A stretch of 43,245 nucleotides of DNA, from positions 1 through 43,245 of the forward strand of contig JASHPI010000240.1 in assembly GCA_030038215.1 (NCBI GenBank), given 5' to 3'. The stretch is from Vulcanimicrobiota bacterium (lineage in GTDB: Bacteria; Vulcanimicrobiota; Vulcanimicrobiia; Vulcanimicrobiales; Vulcanimicrobiaceae). The position numbers and the translations under genes were made by a program. The notes beneath the pieces are model-generated. The model was not told where the DNA came from. It saw nothing but the letters and a program-made list of their open reading frames with translations, and searched no databases. Shown here piece after piece: positions 9,504 through 18,178 of the stretch; the first letter of the stretch is position 1, and each line of letters starts with the position of its first letter.

Positions 9504-10838
9504 CTATCGGCATGGTCCGGTCCTCCGATAGAGCTCGATGGCGCCGCGCCGCGCGACCAATACGTACCGGCCTTCGCTAACCAGCTGCCTGAAGGCATCG
9601 CCGTACTCTTCCAGACGCGCCGAGTCGGGGAAATCGCGGTCAACGAGAACGAAGCAGGCTTGCGTTTCCGTCGCCGGCGACTCGGGCAAGAGACGCGCGT
9701 ACGGATTGGCAAGCGCCAGATGCGTGTAGGCCTCTTCTTGCGTGGCGATGCTTACGCCGGCCGGAAGTGCTGCGAGAAACCGGTCAAGTGCGACATCACG
9801 TGCCGCGACGGGGCGCAAATTCAACCCCGGATGGAGCGGATCTGCGACCGTTAACTCGAGAACGCAGAGCACGATACACGCGGCCAACGCATAACGGACC
9901 CCCGGCGATTGCAGGCGCCGCGCAGCGAAGGCGAACGCAACCAGCACGTAACCGATCCAAGCGCCGGCGTAGTGCGTGCCGAGGGTAAAGGCCGTCGGCA
10001 TCCGCGAGAGCAGCACCTCGCCGAGTGGTGCGATGGCGAGCACCATCATGCCGGAGCGCAGCGGCAAAAAGAGCAACGGCGCAAAGATGAGCAGCAAGAA
10101 TCCTAGACGCGCGAGGATCGTGCTCGGCAGCGAGCGTACGTCGTTCAGAGTCCATGCGTAGAAGCGCACCGGTTGCCACGTCGCAGCGGCGGCAGCGTGC
10201 GGCCGGATGCCGAGGAAGAACAGCGCCAGAATCGCAATGCTGACCATCAAAACGGCTACCGCAACGCGTCCGCGAGGCGTGCCGCGAAAACGCCACGCCC
10301 CGAGGGCTCCGGCGATCGCGAGAAAAACCGCCTGATCTTCCTTCACCGCGAGCGTAACAAGCGCCAGGACGATCGTCCAACGGATCGCTCCGGCATCGAA
10401 GGCATAAAGCGTCCACGCGACCGCGGCGGGCGCGAAACCATTCTCGTGAAAGTCGCCAAAGACCAGCCCGGCCAAGGGCGGATAGAGCCAGACGATTAAC
10501 GCCGCGAGGCGCGCGACTCCAACGCCCGCGCGCGCTCGGACCAAACCGTAGATCGGCGGCGCAACCAGGGCGCCGGCGACCGCTTGCAGCGCGATCAAGG
10601 CGATTGGCGAGCGCACCAGCGCCACGGTAAATCCGGACAGATAGAGGATCGGCGAGAAATGAAAGGCCCAGTGGCTTCCTTCAATTGGGTTGCAGAAACA
10701 GCCAAACGCGCTGGCGACGGTCTGCGCAAAAATACCGAAGTCGATCAGATTGCGGTGAGCCGCGTACTTGATCGCGCCTAGCCACGTAAAGAGCGCCGCG
10801 TAGACGAGGCACCCCAACCAGAGCAGTCTATCTTTCAC
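9504..10838 (-). CDS. DUF2079 polytopic membrane protein
   Basis: Multiple hydrophobic segments; NLIDFGIFAQTV...GSHWAFHFSPILYL...FGDFHENGFAPAAVAWTLYAF...VTLAVKEDQAVFLAI, characteristic of DUF2079. Confidence 0.8.
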   Translation of the reverse strand: MKDRLLWLGCLVYAALFTWLGAIKYAAHRNLIDFGIFAQTVASAFGCFCNPIEGSHWAFHFSPILYLSGFTVALVRSPIALIALQAVAGALVAPPIYGLVRARAGVGVARLAALIVWLYPPLAGLVFGDFHENGFAPAAVAWTLYAFDAGAIRWTIVLALVTLAVKEDQAVFLAIAGALGAWRFRGTPRGRVAVAVLMVSIAILALFFLGIRPHAAAAATWQPVRFYAWTLNDVRSLPSTILARLGFLLLIFAPLLFLPLRSGMMVLAIAPLGEVLLSRMPTAFTLGTHYAGAWIGYVLVAFAFAARRLQSPGVRYALAACIVLCVLELTVADPLHPGLNLRPVAARDVALDRFLAALPAGVSIATQEEAYTHLALANPYARLLPESPATETQACFVLVDRDFPDSARLEEYGDAFRQLVSEGRYVLVARRGAIELYRRTGPCR

Positions 10839-11936
10839 GCTGGAGCGCGGCGTTGCTGTAGGTAGGGCCAGATGAACGCGTCGATCCCACCCCCGAGCAC
10901 TTCCGCGACGTTGCCGGTTTCAACGCCGGTGCGATGATCCTTGACGAGCTGATATGGTTGCAAGACGTACGAGCGGATCTGAGAGCCCCACTCGTTGGCT
11001 TGACGTTCGCCTCGCAAGCCGGCCAGCTTGCGATCGTGTTCCTGGGCGGCGAGCGCCGCTAGTTTCGCGCGCAGAATGTTGAGCGCCACGTCGCGGTTCT
11101 GCGCCTGCGAACGTTCTTGTTGCGAGACGACGACCAAGCCCGTCGGCACGTGCACGATGCGAACCGCCGATTCGGTTTTGTTGACGTACTGACCGCCGGC
11201 ACCGCCCGATTTGAACGTCTCGATGCGAAGATCGTCAGGCTTGATCTCGACGTCGGTCTCTGCTGCTTCTACTTCGGGGATGACGTCGACGGCGGCGAAC
11301 GACGTGTGGCGGCGGTGCGCCGCGTCAAACGGTGAGAGCCGCACCAGGCGGTGGACGCCGCGTTCGCTCTCCAGCATTCCGTATGCGTTGCGCCCGCGCA
11401 CGAAAAACGTAATCGATTTCAGCCCAGCTTCCTCAGCCGGCGACTCGTCGACGACCTGGGTCGAGAACCCCTTCGATTCGGCCCAGCGCAAATACATGCG
11501 CGCGAGCATCTGCGTCCAGTCGGCGGCATCGACGCCGCCGGCGCCCGCAAAGATGCTTACGATTGCGTTGTGCGCATCGAACTCGCCGCTGAAGCTGGCC
11601 GCCATTTCGAGGGCCTCGATCGACTGTGTCGCCGTTGTGACGCTCCGGTCGACGTCGCGCTCGGCGGCAGCGTCATCCTCAAAAAGCTCGAGCATCTCAC
11701 GCGCCTCTGCCAACGATCGAGCTACGTCGTCGATCGATGCGTTCTGATCGCGCAGCTCGGTCAGCTCCTTCATCACGCGCTGCGCACGATCGGGATCGTT
11801 CCAGAAGGTTTCGGTGCGCGAGCGCTCGTCCAGCTCGCTTATTCGGCGGAGCGTGCCCGCATAGTCAAAGACGCTCCTTGAGCGCCCCCAGGCGGTCTTC
11901 AAGCCGGAGAATCGCGGTCAGTTGGGTATCGCTCAT
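10835..11936 (-). CDS. prfB: Peptide chain release factor 2, joined by programmed +1 frameshift
   Basis: GGAGGQYVNKTESAVRIVHVPTGLVV (GGQ motif). Frame-0 leader MSDTQLTAILRLEDRLGALKERL-UGA begins at ATG 11936. A +1 shift at CTT TGA C gives DYAGTLRRISELDERSRTETFWNDPDRAQRVMKEL. The ORF-track start at 11902 is in the wrong place. Confidence 0.95.
11864..11879 (-). promoter_or_regulatory. RF2 programmed +1 frameshift site with internal Shine-Dalgarno
   Basis: Minus strand reads AAGGAG CGT CTT TGA C: SD-like AAGGAG, 3-nt spacer, then slippery CTT TGA C, as in known prfB frameshift sites. Confidence 0.93.
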
Positions 11937-12028
11937 GTCGTAAGGCGTTTTCCTCGCAGCGCGCGCACCCCTTGTCGTGGCGTCCCCGCGTCGTGATCAA
12001 AGGGCGACTCTATTCACGGAGATTCGCC

Positions 12029-12793
12029 ATGTACGTTCAGCCGCTCGAGAGCTCGCTCAGCGCCAACTCAGCCTCATCCCTTACCGGGACGCTCGACGGC
12101 GAGGGCGTCTTTGGCGAGGGCCCCCTTTCAGGCTCTGCGTCTGCCGCAGGCGACAACATTTCGCGTTTCCTCCCACCCAGCGGCCTCGACGGATCGCCGG
12201 CCACGATGCAGGGCATCTTCGGATCGCTCATGAGCGTGCTGACGCAGATGATGCAGATGCTGCAATCCATGATGGGCTACGGCGGCGGCAACGAACGTTT
12301 CTTTGCGAACGCCACGGCGTCGAGCAAGGGCGATCCGCATCTTTCATTTGACGGAAGCCGCTGGACGAGCATGGCCTCACAGCCGAATCTGCTTAGCTCC
12401 AACTCGATCCCCGGCGGATTCCAGATCTCGACCCAGGCTACGCCACCCAATGCGCAGGGCGTTGCCTGGAACCAGTCGGCGACGATCGCGTTGAATAACG
12501 GCGCGACGACGATCGGCCTTAACAACAGCGGCCAGCCTTCGATCTCCAACGACGGCCAGCCGGTCTCGATCGGTGCCGGACAGACGCTACAACTGGGCAA
12601 CGGCGAGACGGTCTCGTACAATCAAAACGGCTCGCTTTGCGTGACGGTGCAAAATGGTGCCGGGGGCACCATTACGACGACCCTCGCCGCACAGGGCCGT
12701 GGCGTCAACGTCGACGTCTCCGCGCACGAAGTGGAGCTAGGCGGCACGCTCGTTCAGGGCGCCGTCGAAACGCCCGATGCCGGAACGTTCTAG
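12029..12793 (+). CDS. Hypothetical protein with VWD-like GDPHL motif and Met-rich segment
   Basis: MSVLTQMMQMLQSMMGYGGG, ASSKGDPHLSFDGSRW, followed by Asn/Gly-rich beta sequence. ATG at 12029. Confidence 0.65.
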   Translation: MYVQPLESSLSANSASSLTGTLDGEGVFGEGPLSGSASAAGDNISRFLPPSGLDGSPATMQGIFGSLMSVLTQMMQMLQSMMGYGGGNERFFANATASSKGDPHLSFDGSRWTSMASQPNLLSSNSIPGGFQISTQATPPNAQGVAWNQSATIALNNGATTIGLNNSGQPSISNDGQPVSIGAGQTLQLGNGETVSYNQNGSLCVTVQNGAGGTITTTLAAQGRGVNVDVSAHEVELGGTLVQGAVETPDAGTF

Positions 12794-13347
12794 CTTTTGG
12801 CGCAGGTTGTCTTTACGCTAACGCTACGCCCGGTTTTTGCTTCGGTGAGCGCTTGCGCCGAGGTCGTCTTCGCGGCGCTGGCCCTGGTCATCGTCGTGTC
12901 GGTCTGACTTCCGATGTCCGCCGACGGCGCAAACGAGAGGTCGTGCCACGTGATTTGATTTCCTCGCCAACCGCTCGAGACGGAGAGTCCATAGGCGCCG
13001 AGGTCCCCCGACGTAACGTCGATCCAGCGATTGGTCGCGGGATCGTATGTGATTCGGTCGAGAATCGTCAGCGTGCTCGTCATCCAAGAAAGTGGCGCGA
13101 TGACCGAGCGTTGGTCGATCCAGTAGCCGGTCGAGTCGAACCGATAGGTCACGATCGTTTGGAACGGCGCCGGACGGCGCGAACTCAACGTGCTGCACGT
13201 CCACGTTCCAATGAGAAAGCGAAAAGTAGAAAAATCCGGTTTGGCGGGCGCTGGGATGGGCGTCGCCTCCACCTGCGCCGGCGAACGGGCCGGTATCGAC
13301 GACGCAATCAGCATCGCACCTGCGAAGATTAGCGGCGGTACTCGCAT
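12790..13347 (-). CDS. Secreted hypothetical protein with GTWTC motif
   Basis: Signal-like MRVPPLIFAGAMLIASSIPARSPAQ; FRFLIGTWTCSTLSSRRPAPFQTIVTYRFD. Confidence 0.6.
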   Translation of the reverse strand: MRVPPLIFAGAMLIASSIPARSPAQVEATPIPAPAKPDFSTFRFLIGTWTCSTLSSRRPAPFQTIVTYRFDSTGYWIDQRSVIAPLSWMTSTLTILDRITYDPATNRWIDVTSGDLGAYGLSVSSGWRGNQITWHDLSFAPSADIGSQTDTTMTRASAAKTTSAQALTEAKTGRSVSVKTTCAKS

Positions 13348-13507
13348 GCTGCTCCTTCTACACGTCGCACGAATGCTTGGCTTGGCCGCCCACGCGCCCC
13401 TGCGAGCCGTTTTCACGGCTGCTTTAGCGCGCGGGGAAGGAACCGAGGCCGCGGCATCGATACATTTGTCGGAACTCACTCCCCCCAGCTACTCTTACGA
13501 GAGGTTG

Positions 13508-14527
13508 ATGCGTATGTACAAGCTTTCGCGGCTTGCCGGCGTGATCGGAATCGCCGCGGTCATCGCTGTGGCCGGCTGCACCGGCAACTCCGGCGTGGCG
13601 CCCAGCACCTCGTCGATGCAGCAGCAGAGATTCACGCCGACCGGCCCCGATTGGATCCACCAAGACGGCCTCATCTTCCACCGCCCGCACTATATGGCGA
13701 CCCGAGCGATGGCTGGTGGAATTGCACCAGGTGAAATCCAGCCTCGCGGAATTGTGCCGGCAAGCACTCCTGCCCCGGGCACTCAATTTACTTACGGTAA
13801 CGGGCCCGTCCTGACCGCGCCCAAGATGTACATCATTCTGTGGGGCTATCGCAAGTACGGCGATCCCGACAAGGTGAAACGGCTACTGAAACTCTTTTCC
13901 AAGAACCTTGGCGGCAGCGGACACAACAACATCTACACTCAGTACTACCAAACGCTGTCCTCGAAGCAGACGTACATCACCAACCCTTCGAATCAGTTCG
14001 GCGGCCTCTGGGAGGACCACGTCGGGATTCCCGCCTCACCGAGTGACGCGCAAGTCGCCGCCGAAGCGCTGCGCGGCGTGAAGCACTTCGGCTACGATCC
14101 CAACGGCTCGTATGTCGTCGCGACCGCGACGGGCCACAGCAGCCCCGGCTTTGGCGTTACGTTTTGCGCCTACCACGATTCGGAGCTGTACAGCGGCGAG
14201 ACCGTATCGTATACGAACCTCCCCTACCAGCCCGACGCCGGCGCTGCGTGCGGAGCCAACATTATCACCCCAGCCTCGGATCAGAAAGGCGTCGACGAGG
14301 GCGTGACCATCGTCGAAGGCCACGAATACGGTGAGTCGATCACCGATCCCATTCCGGGAGCAGGCTGGTACAATAACCAGTGGGGCGAGATCGGCGATGC
14401 TTGTGCGTGGTGGGATATCGCCAACGACCCGTTCGGCACGAAGAGCTATGCTTCGCAGCCGATGTTCAGCAATGCGAGTGACGACAACCAGGGTGAATGC
14501 GTCCATAGTTACACGCCGTCCGAATAA
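13508..14527 (+). CDS. Lipoprotein with metallopeptidase-like HEYGE...TDP motif
   Basis: Lipobox AVAGC; TIVEGHEYGESITDPIPGAGWYNNQWGEIGDACAWWD resembles the HExxE..TDP..GW..EIGD.CAW signature of PHI-1/EXO-like and related secreted proteins. Confidence 0.7.
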   Translation: MRMYKLSRLAGVIGIAAVIAVAGCTGNSGVAPSTSSMQQQRFTPTGPDWIHQDGLIFHRPHYMATRAMAGGIAPGEIQPRGIVPASTPAPGTQFTYGNGPVLTAPKMYIILWGYRKYGDPDKVKRLLKLFSKNLGGSGHNNIYTQYYQTLSSKQTYITNPSNQFGGLWEDHVGIPASPSDAQVAAEALRGVKHFGYDPNGSYVVATATGHSSPGFGVTFCAYHDSELYSGETVSYTNLPYQPDAGAACGANIITPASDQKGVDEGVTIVEGHEYGESITDPIPGAGWYNNQWGEIGDACAWWDIANDPFGTKSYASQPMFSNASDDNQGECVHSYTPSE

Positions 14528-15536
14528 GCGCTCCGGAGGCGACGCTCGATCAGAGGGAGCCGTTGCAAGGCGGCTTCCTCCCGGGCTCCTCTTCGTTACC
14601 GCGGCAGCCTGCGTGCTCGCAGCGTGTTCCGGCGGCCTGACCTCCTACCAATCGCCAGCGCTTTCGGATCTTGCGCGTTCCGGCGTGGCGCCGGCCTTGC
14701 TCTCGCACCTGCGCCGAGAGACGGCTCCCGTTAAGGTCGAGCCCCAACGAGCACGGTATAAGGGTTTGCGCGACGTGTACGTTTCCGACATCGGCAACGA
14801 TGACGTCGTCTTGCTAAAAGACAAAACGTACGCGGACGCCGGCGCGCTCACCAACGGTATCTACGGACCGGACGGCGCCTTTATCGACAATAAGGGCGAC
14901 TTTTACGTCGCCAACTTCGAGGACGTGAACGTTTCCGAGTACGCGCCGCATGGGACGAAGCCGAAATTCATCTATAGCGCCGGCATGACGGATCCCGTCG
15001 ATGTGACCGTTGACGGCCACGGAAACGTCTACGAAGCCGACTATCTGGGCGGGTTTGTGGCCGAATACGCGCAGAAAAGCAACACGCAACTCTACCAGTG
15101 TTCTCCGGGGGAGGTAGAGGGAGTGGCCGTCGACCAGAGCGGCGATGTCTTCGTCGACTTCGGATCGTCCATCGTCGAGTATATAGGCGGACTGAGCGGA
15201 TGCACTGCCACGCCGCTTGGAGTGACGCTCGACTCGGCCGGCGGCATGGCCATCGATCGGCACGACGACCTTATCGTCTGCGACCAACTCGGGCAAGCGG
15301 TAGACGTTATTGCTCCCCCGTACACCAGTGTGACGCGCGTCCTCCAATCCGGCTACGCGCCCTTCCACGTCACGATCAACAAAGATAACCGGCTCGCCTT
15401 CGTGGCGTCGGTCGACGAGGCTACGGTGTACGTCGTCGATTACGCGACCGGCGGAGCCCTCGCGACGCTCGAGGGCAAGGCATACGGGCTTTCGGATCCG
15501 GTTGCTGCCGTCTACGGCCCGAACGACGTTTACTAG
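14493..15536 (+). CDS. NHL/SMP-30-like beta-propeller lipoprotein
   Basis: Lipobox VLAAC; repeats DVYVSDIGNDDVVLLKD, DFYVANFEDVNVSEYAPHG, DVTVDGHGNVYEADYLGGFVAEY. Start uncertain (GTG at 14493 is possible, overlapping the previous gene). Confidence 0.7.
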   Translation: MNASIVTRRPNKRSGGDARSEGAVARRLPPGLLFVTAAACVLAACSGGLTSYQSPALSDLARSGVAPALLSHLRRETAPVKVEPQRARYKGLRDVYVSDIGNDDVVLLKDKTYADAGALTNGIYGPDGAFIDNKGDFYVANFEDVNVSEYAPHGTKPKFIYSAGMTDPVDVTVDGHGNVYEADYLGGFVAEYAQKSNTQLYQCSPGEVEGVAVDQSGDVFVDFGSSIVEYIGGLSGCTATPLGVTLDSAGGMAIDRHDDLIVCDQLGQAVDVIAPPYTSVTRVLQSGYAPFHVTINKDNRLAFVASVDEATVYVVDYATGGALATLEGKAYGLSDPVAAVYGPNDVY

Positions 15537-15631
15537 TGGCGCGTAGAGCCGAAGGCATCGGCGTTTCCGACTCGAAGTTTGATCGAAATCCGCGTCGATC
15601 GTCCGTCTTCGCGACGGGGAAGGAAATCAGA

Positions 15632-16675
15632 ATGCCGCGTTGCGGTCTTCTTTGTCGAGGATCGTTGCTTGCTTTGCTCCTCGCCGCTTGCTCTGCCGGG
15701 AACAACGCCGTCGTCCCGTCGAGCGGGTCATTCGATCTCGCGCACCACGAGGGTTCGGTCGTTCCGGCCGCGGCGGGAAAGGTCGCTGTTGCGAACTATT
15801 ATGCCAGCACGGTGACGCTCTATGCCGCCGGCGGAAAGCCTCTGCTCCGGACGATCTCTGATGGAATCGCCTATCCCAACTCGTTAGTCTTCGATAAATC
15901 CGGCAACTTGTACGTCGGCAACTTTGGAACGGCGAACGGCAGCTTCAACAGCAGCATTTCGGTCTATTCACCGGGCGGCACCTCGCCCGTGCGCACCATC
16001 ACCGAGGGTCTGCTTGGGCCCTACGCCATGGCAATCGGCCCACAGGGAAAGCTTTACGTTGCGAACTACGGTGGAAGCACGGTCACCGTCTACGCGCACG
16101 GATCGACGCAAGTGCTCCAGACGATTTCAAAGGGAGTCAACCGCCCCGAAGCGCTGGCCTTCGACGCGGCGGGGAATCTCTTCGTCGGGAACTGGGGCGG
16201 CAACACCGTTACGATCTATCCCCCGGGCAAAGCATCGCCGCGGAACACGATCAAAAAGGAGATCTCGCGGCCCAGCGGGCTGGCCTTGGATAGCGCCGGC
16301 GATCTCTACGTTGCCAATCAGCACGGCAACTACGTCTCGATCTATAAACTGGGCAAGAGAAGCGGACCCGAACTGATCCGCAACGGGGTGCACCAGCCGC
16401 TCGGGCTCATCTCCAGCTCCTCGGGCGACCTCTACGTACTGAACTTCGCTAGCAACAGCGTCACGGTTTACTCGGAGCAGACCCGCGCGCTCGAACGAAA
16501 AATTCTACAGGGGGTGGCGTGCCCGACGGCGATGGCGTTAAGCGCGTCAAGCTCGCTGTACGTCGCAAATAGCTGTCCGGGCTCGGTCTCAGTTTACGGA
16601 GCAAGCGGCAGCGCCCCGTTGCGTTCCATCACCCACGGCATCGACGGTCCCTCGGCGATCGCGATCGCGCCGTAA
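15632..16675 (+). CDS. NHL/YVTN beta-propeller lipoprotein
   Basis: Lipobox LLAAC; about six repeats such as KLYVANYGGSTVTVYAHG, NLFVGNWGGNTVTIYPPG, DLYVANQHGNYVSIYKLG. ATG at 15632 preceded by GGAAGGAAA. Confidence 0.82.
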   Translation: MPRCGLLCRGSLLALLLAACSAGNNAVVPSSGSFDLAHHEGSVVPAAAGKVAVANYYASTVTLYAAGGKPLLRTISDGIAYPNSLVFDKSGNLYVGNFGTANGSFNSSISVYSPGGTSPVRTITEGLLGPYAMAIGPQGKLYVANYGGSTVTVYAHGSTQVLQTISKGVNRPEALAFDAAGNLFVGNWGGNTVTIYPPGKASPRNTIKKEISRPSGLALDSAGDLYVANQHGNYVSIYKLGKRSGPELIRNGVHQPLGLISSSSGDLYVLNFASNSVTVYSEQTRALERKILQGVACPTAMALSASSSLYVANSCPGSVSVYGASGSAPLRSITHGIDGPSAIAIAP

Positions 16676-16696
16676 GGGCCTGCGTCTGTCGCGCGG

Positions 16697-18061
16697 ATGA
16701 CGCCGTCACTTCTGGGCCGCTGTCTCAGCGTTTGCACCGCGCTGGCGATGCTTGCCGGTTGCTCGCTAGGGTCGCAATCGTTACCAGCGATGCAGAGCGG
16801 CCCGGTTTTGACGTCGCTGAACTTGACCGGTGCCGGCAAGATCAAGCACATCATCTACATCGTGCAGGAGAACCGCAGCTTCGATAATCTCTTTCAGGGC
16901 TATCCCGGCGCGGACACGGTCTCGCAAGGACAGATCTCCACCGGCAAGTGGGTCAAACTGCAGCCCGTCAGTTTAGCCGCCTATTACGAGATCGATCACT
17001 CGGACGACGCGATGTTCGCGGCCTGCAACGGCACCGGCAAACTTCCCGGCACCGACTGCCACATGAACGGCTTTAACAACGAGATGGCCTATGGCTATCC
17101 TCGGAGCATCAAGTACGGCGAATACGTCTACGTGCCGCACAAGGAGTCGAAGCCGTACTTCGACATGGCGCACGAAGGCGTGCTCGCCGATCGGATGTTC
17201 CAGTCGCAACTCGACGAGAGCTTCGTCGCGCACCAATACATCATCGCGGCGCAGGCACAATCGAGCGTCAATTTGCCCTACGGTCCGTGGGGCTGCGAAG
17301 GAGGGCCGAGCGACACCGTCTTTACGATTACGCATCAGCGCACTCAAGGTCCATCGCAACAGGCCTGCTTCGACTACAAAACGCTCGGCGACGAGCTCGA
17401 CCAAGCCGGGCTGTCGTGGCGGTTCTACGCCAGCCGGTACGGCAGCGCAGAGAGCGGCACCGGAGGAACGTGGTCGAGCTATCAAGCCGTTCGACACATC
17501 TACTACGGACCCGACTGGAAAAAAGACGTCATCTCGCCAAACTGGAAGTTCATCACCGACGTGCGGGCCGGCAAGCTCGCGCACTTCACGTGGATTACCC
17601 CGGTCTGCGACGACTCCGATCACGTGAACTGTCCTGACGGATACGGGCCGTCATGGGTCTCCGCGCTCGTAAACACGGTCGGTCAAAGCAAGTTTTGGAA
17701 CTCGACGGCAATCTTCATCCAGTGGGATGACTGGGGCGGTCTCTACGACCACGTTCCCCCGCCGTACAAGGGGTACGACAGCCTGGGCTTCCGCGTGCCG
17801 CTCCTCATCCTGTCCCCGTATGCCAAGCACAACTACGTCTCGCACGTGCAGTACGAAACCGCCAGTGTGCTTCGTTTCGCCGAGGATCTCTTCGGCCTGG
17901 GGCGGTTATCCGAAGCGGACACGCGCGCGACCTCGCCGGCCACAGACTGCTTCGACTTTTCGCAAAAACCGCAGCCCTTCGTGAAGATCCAAGCGCCGCT
18001 GCCGCCGAAGTTCTTCATGCATCAATTTTCCGACGACTACTTCGCCCCCGACTACGAATAG
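16697..18061 (+). CDS. Phosphoesterase family lipoprotein (AcpA/phospholipase C superfamily), copy 2
   Basis: Lipobox MLAGC; IKHIIYIVQENRSFDNLFQGYPGADT; IFIQWDDWGGLYDHVPPPYKGYDSLGFRVPLLILSPYAK. Confidence 0.9.
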   Translation: MTPSLLGRCLSVCTALAMLAGCSLGSQSLPAMQSGPVLTSLNLTGAGKIKHIIYIVQENRSFDNLFQGYPGADTVSQGQISTGKWVKLQPVSLAAYYEIDHSDDAMFAACNGTGKLPGTDCHMNGFNNEMAYGYPRSIKYGEYVYVPHKESKPYFDMAHEGVLADRMFQSQLDESFVAHQYIIAAQAQSSVNLPYGPWGCEGGPSDTVFTITHQRTQGPSQQACFDYKTLGDELDQAGLSWRFYASRYGSAESGTGGTWSSYQAVRHIYYGPDWKKDVISPNWKFITDVRAGKLAHFTWITPVCDDSDHVNCPDGYGPSWVSALVNTVGQSKFWNSTAIFIQWDDWGGLYDHVPPPYKGYDSLGFRVPLLILSPYAKHNYVSHVQYETASVLRFAEDLFGLGRLSEADTRATSPATDCFDFSQKPQPFVKIQAPLPPKFFMHQFSDDYFAPDYE

Positions 18062-18178
18062 CGGCCGCGCGCTCGTCAACAAGCTTAATCTCCGGGAGCA
18101 AGGGAACGCGCCTCGCCTTCTGGAAGGCTGGGCGCCCGTTTGGTTCGCTAAGCTACACAAAGGGAGATTGCTTCAATC

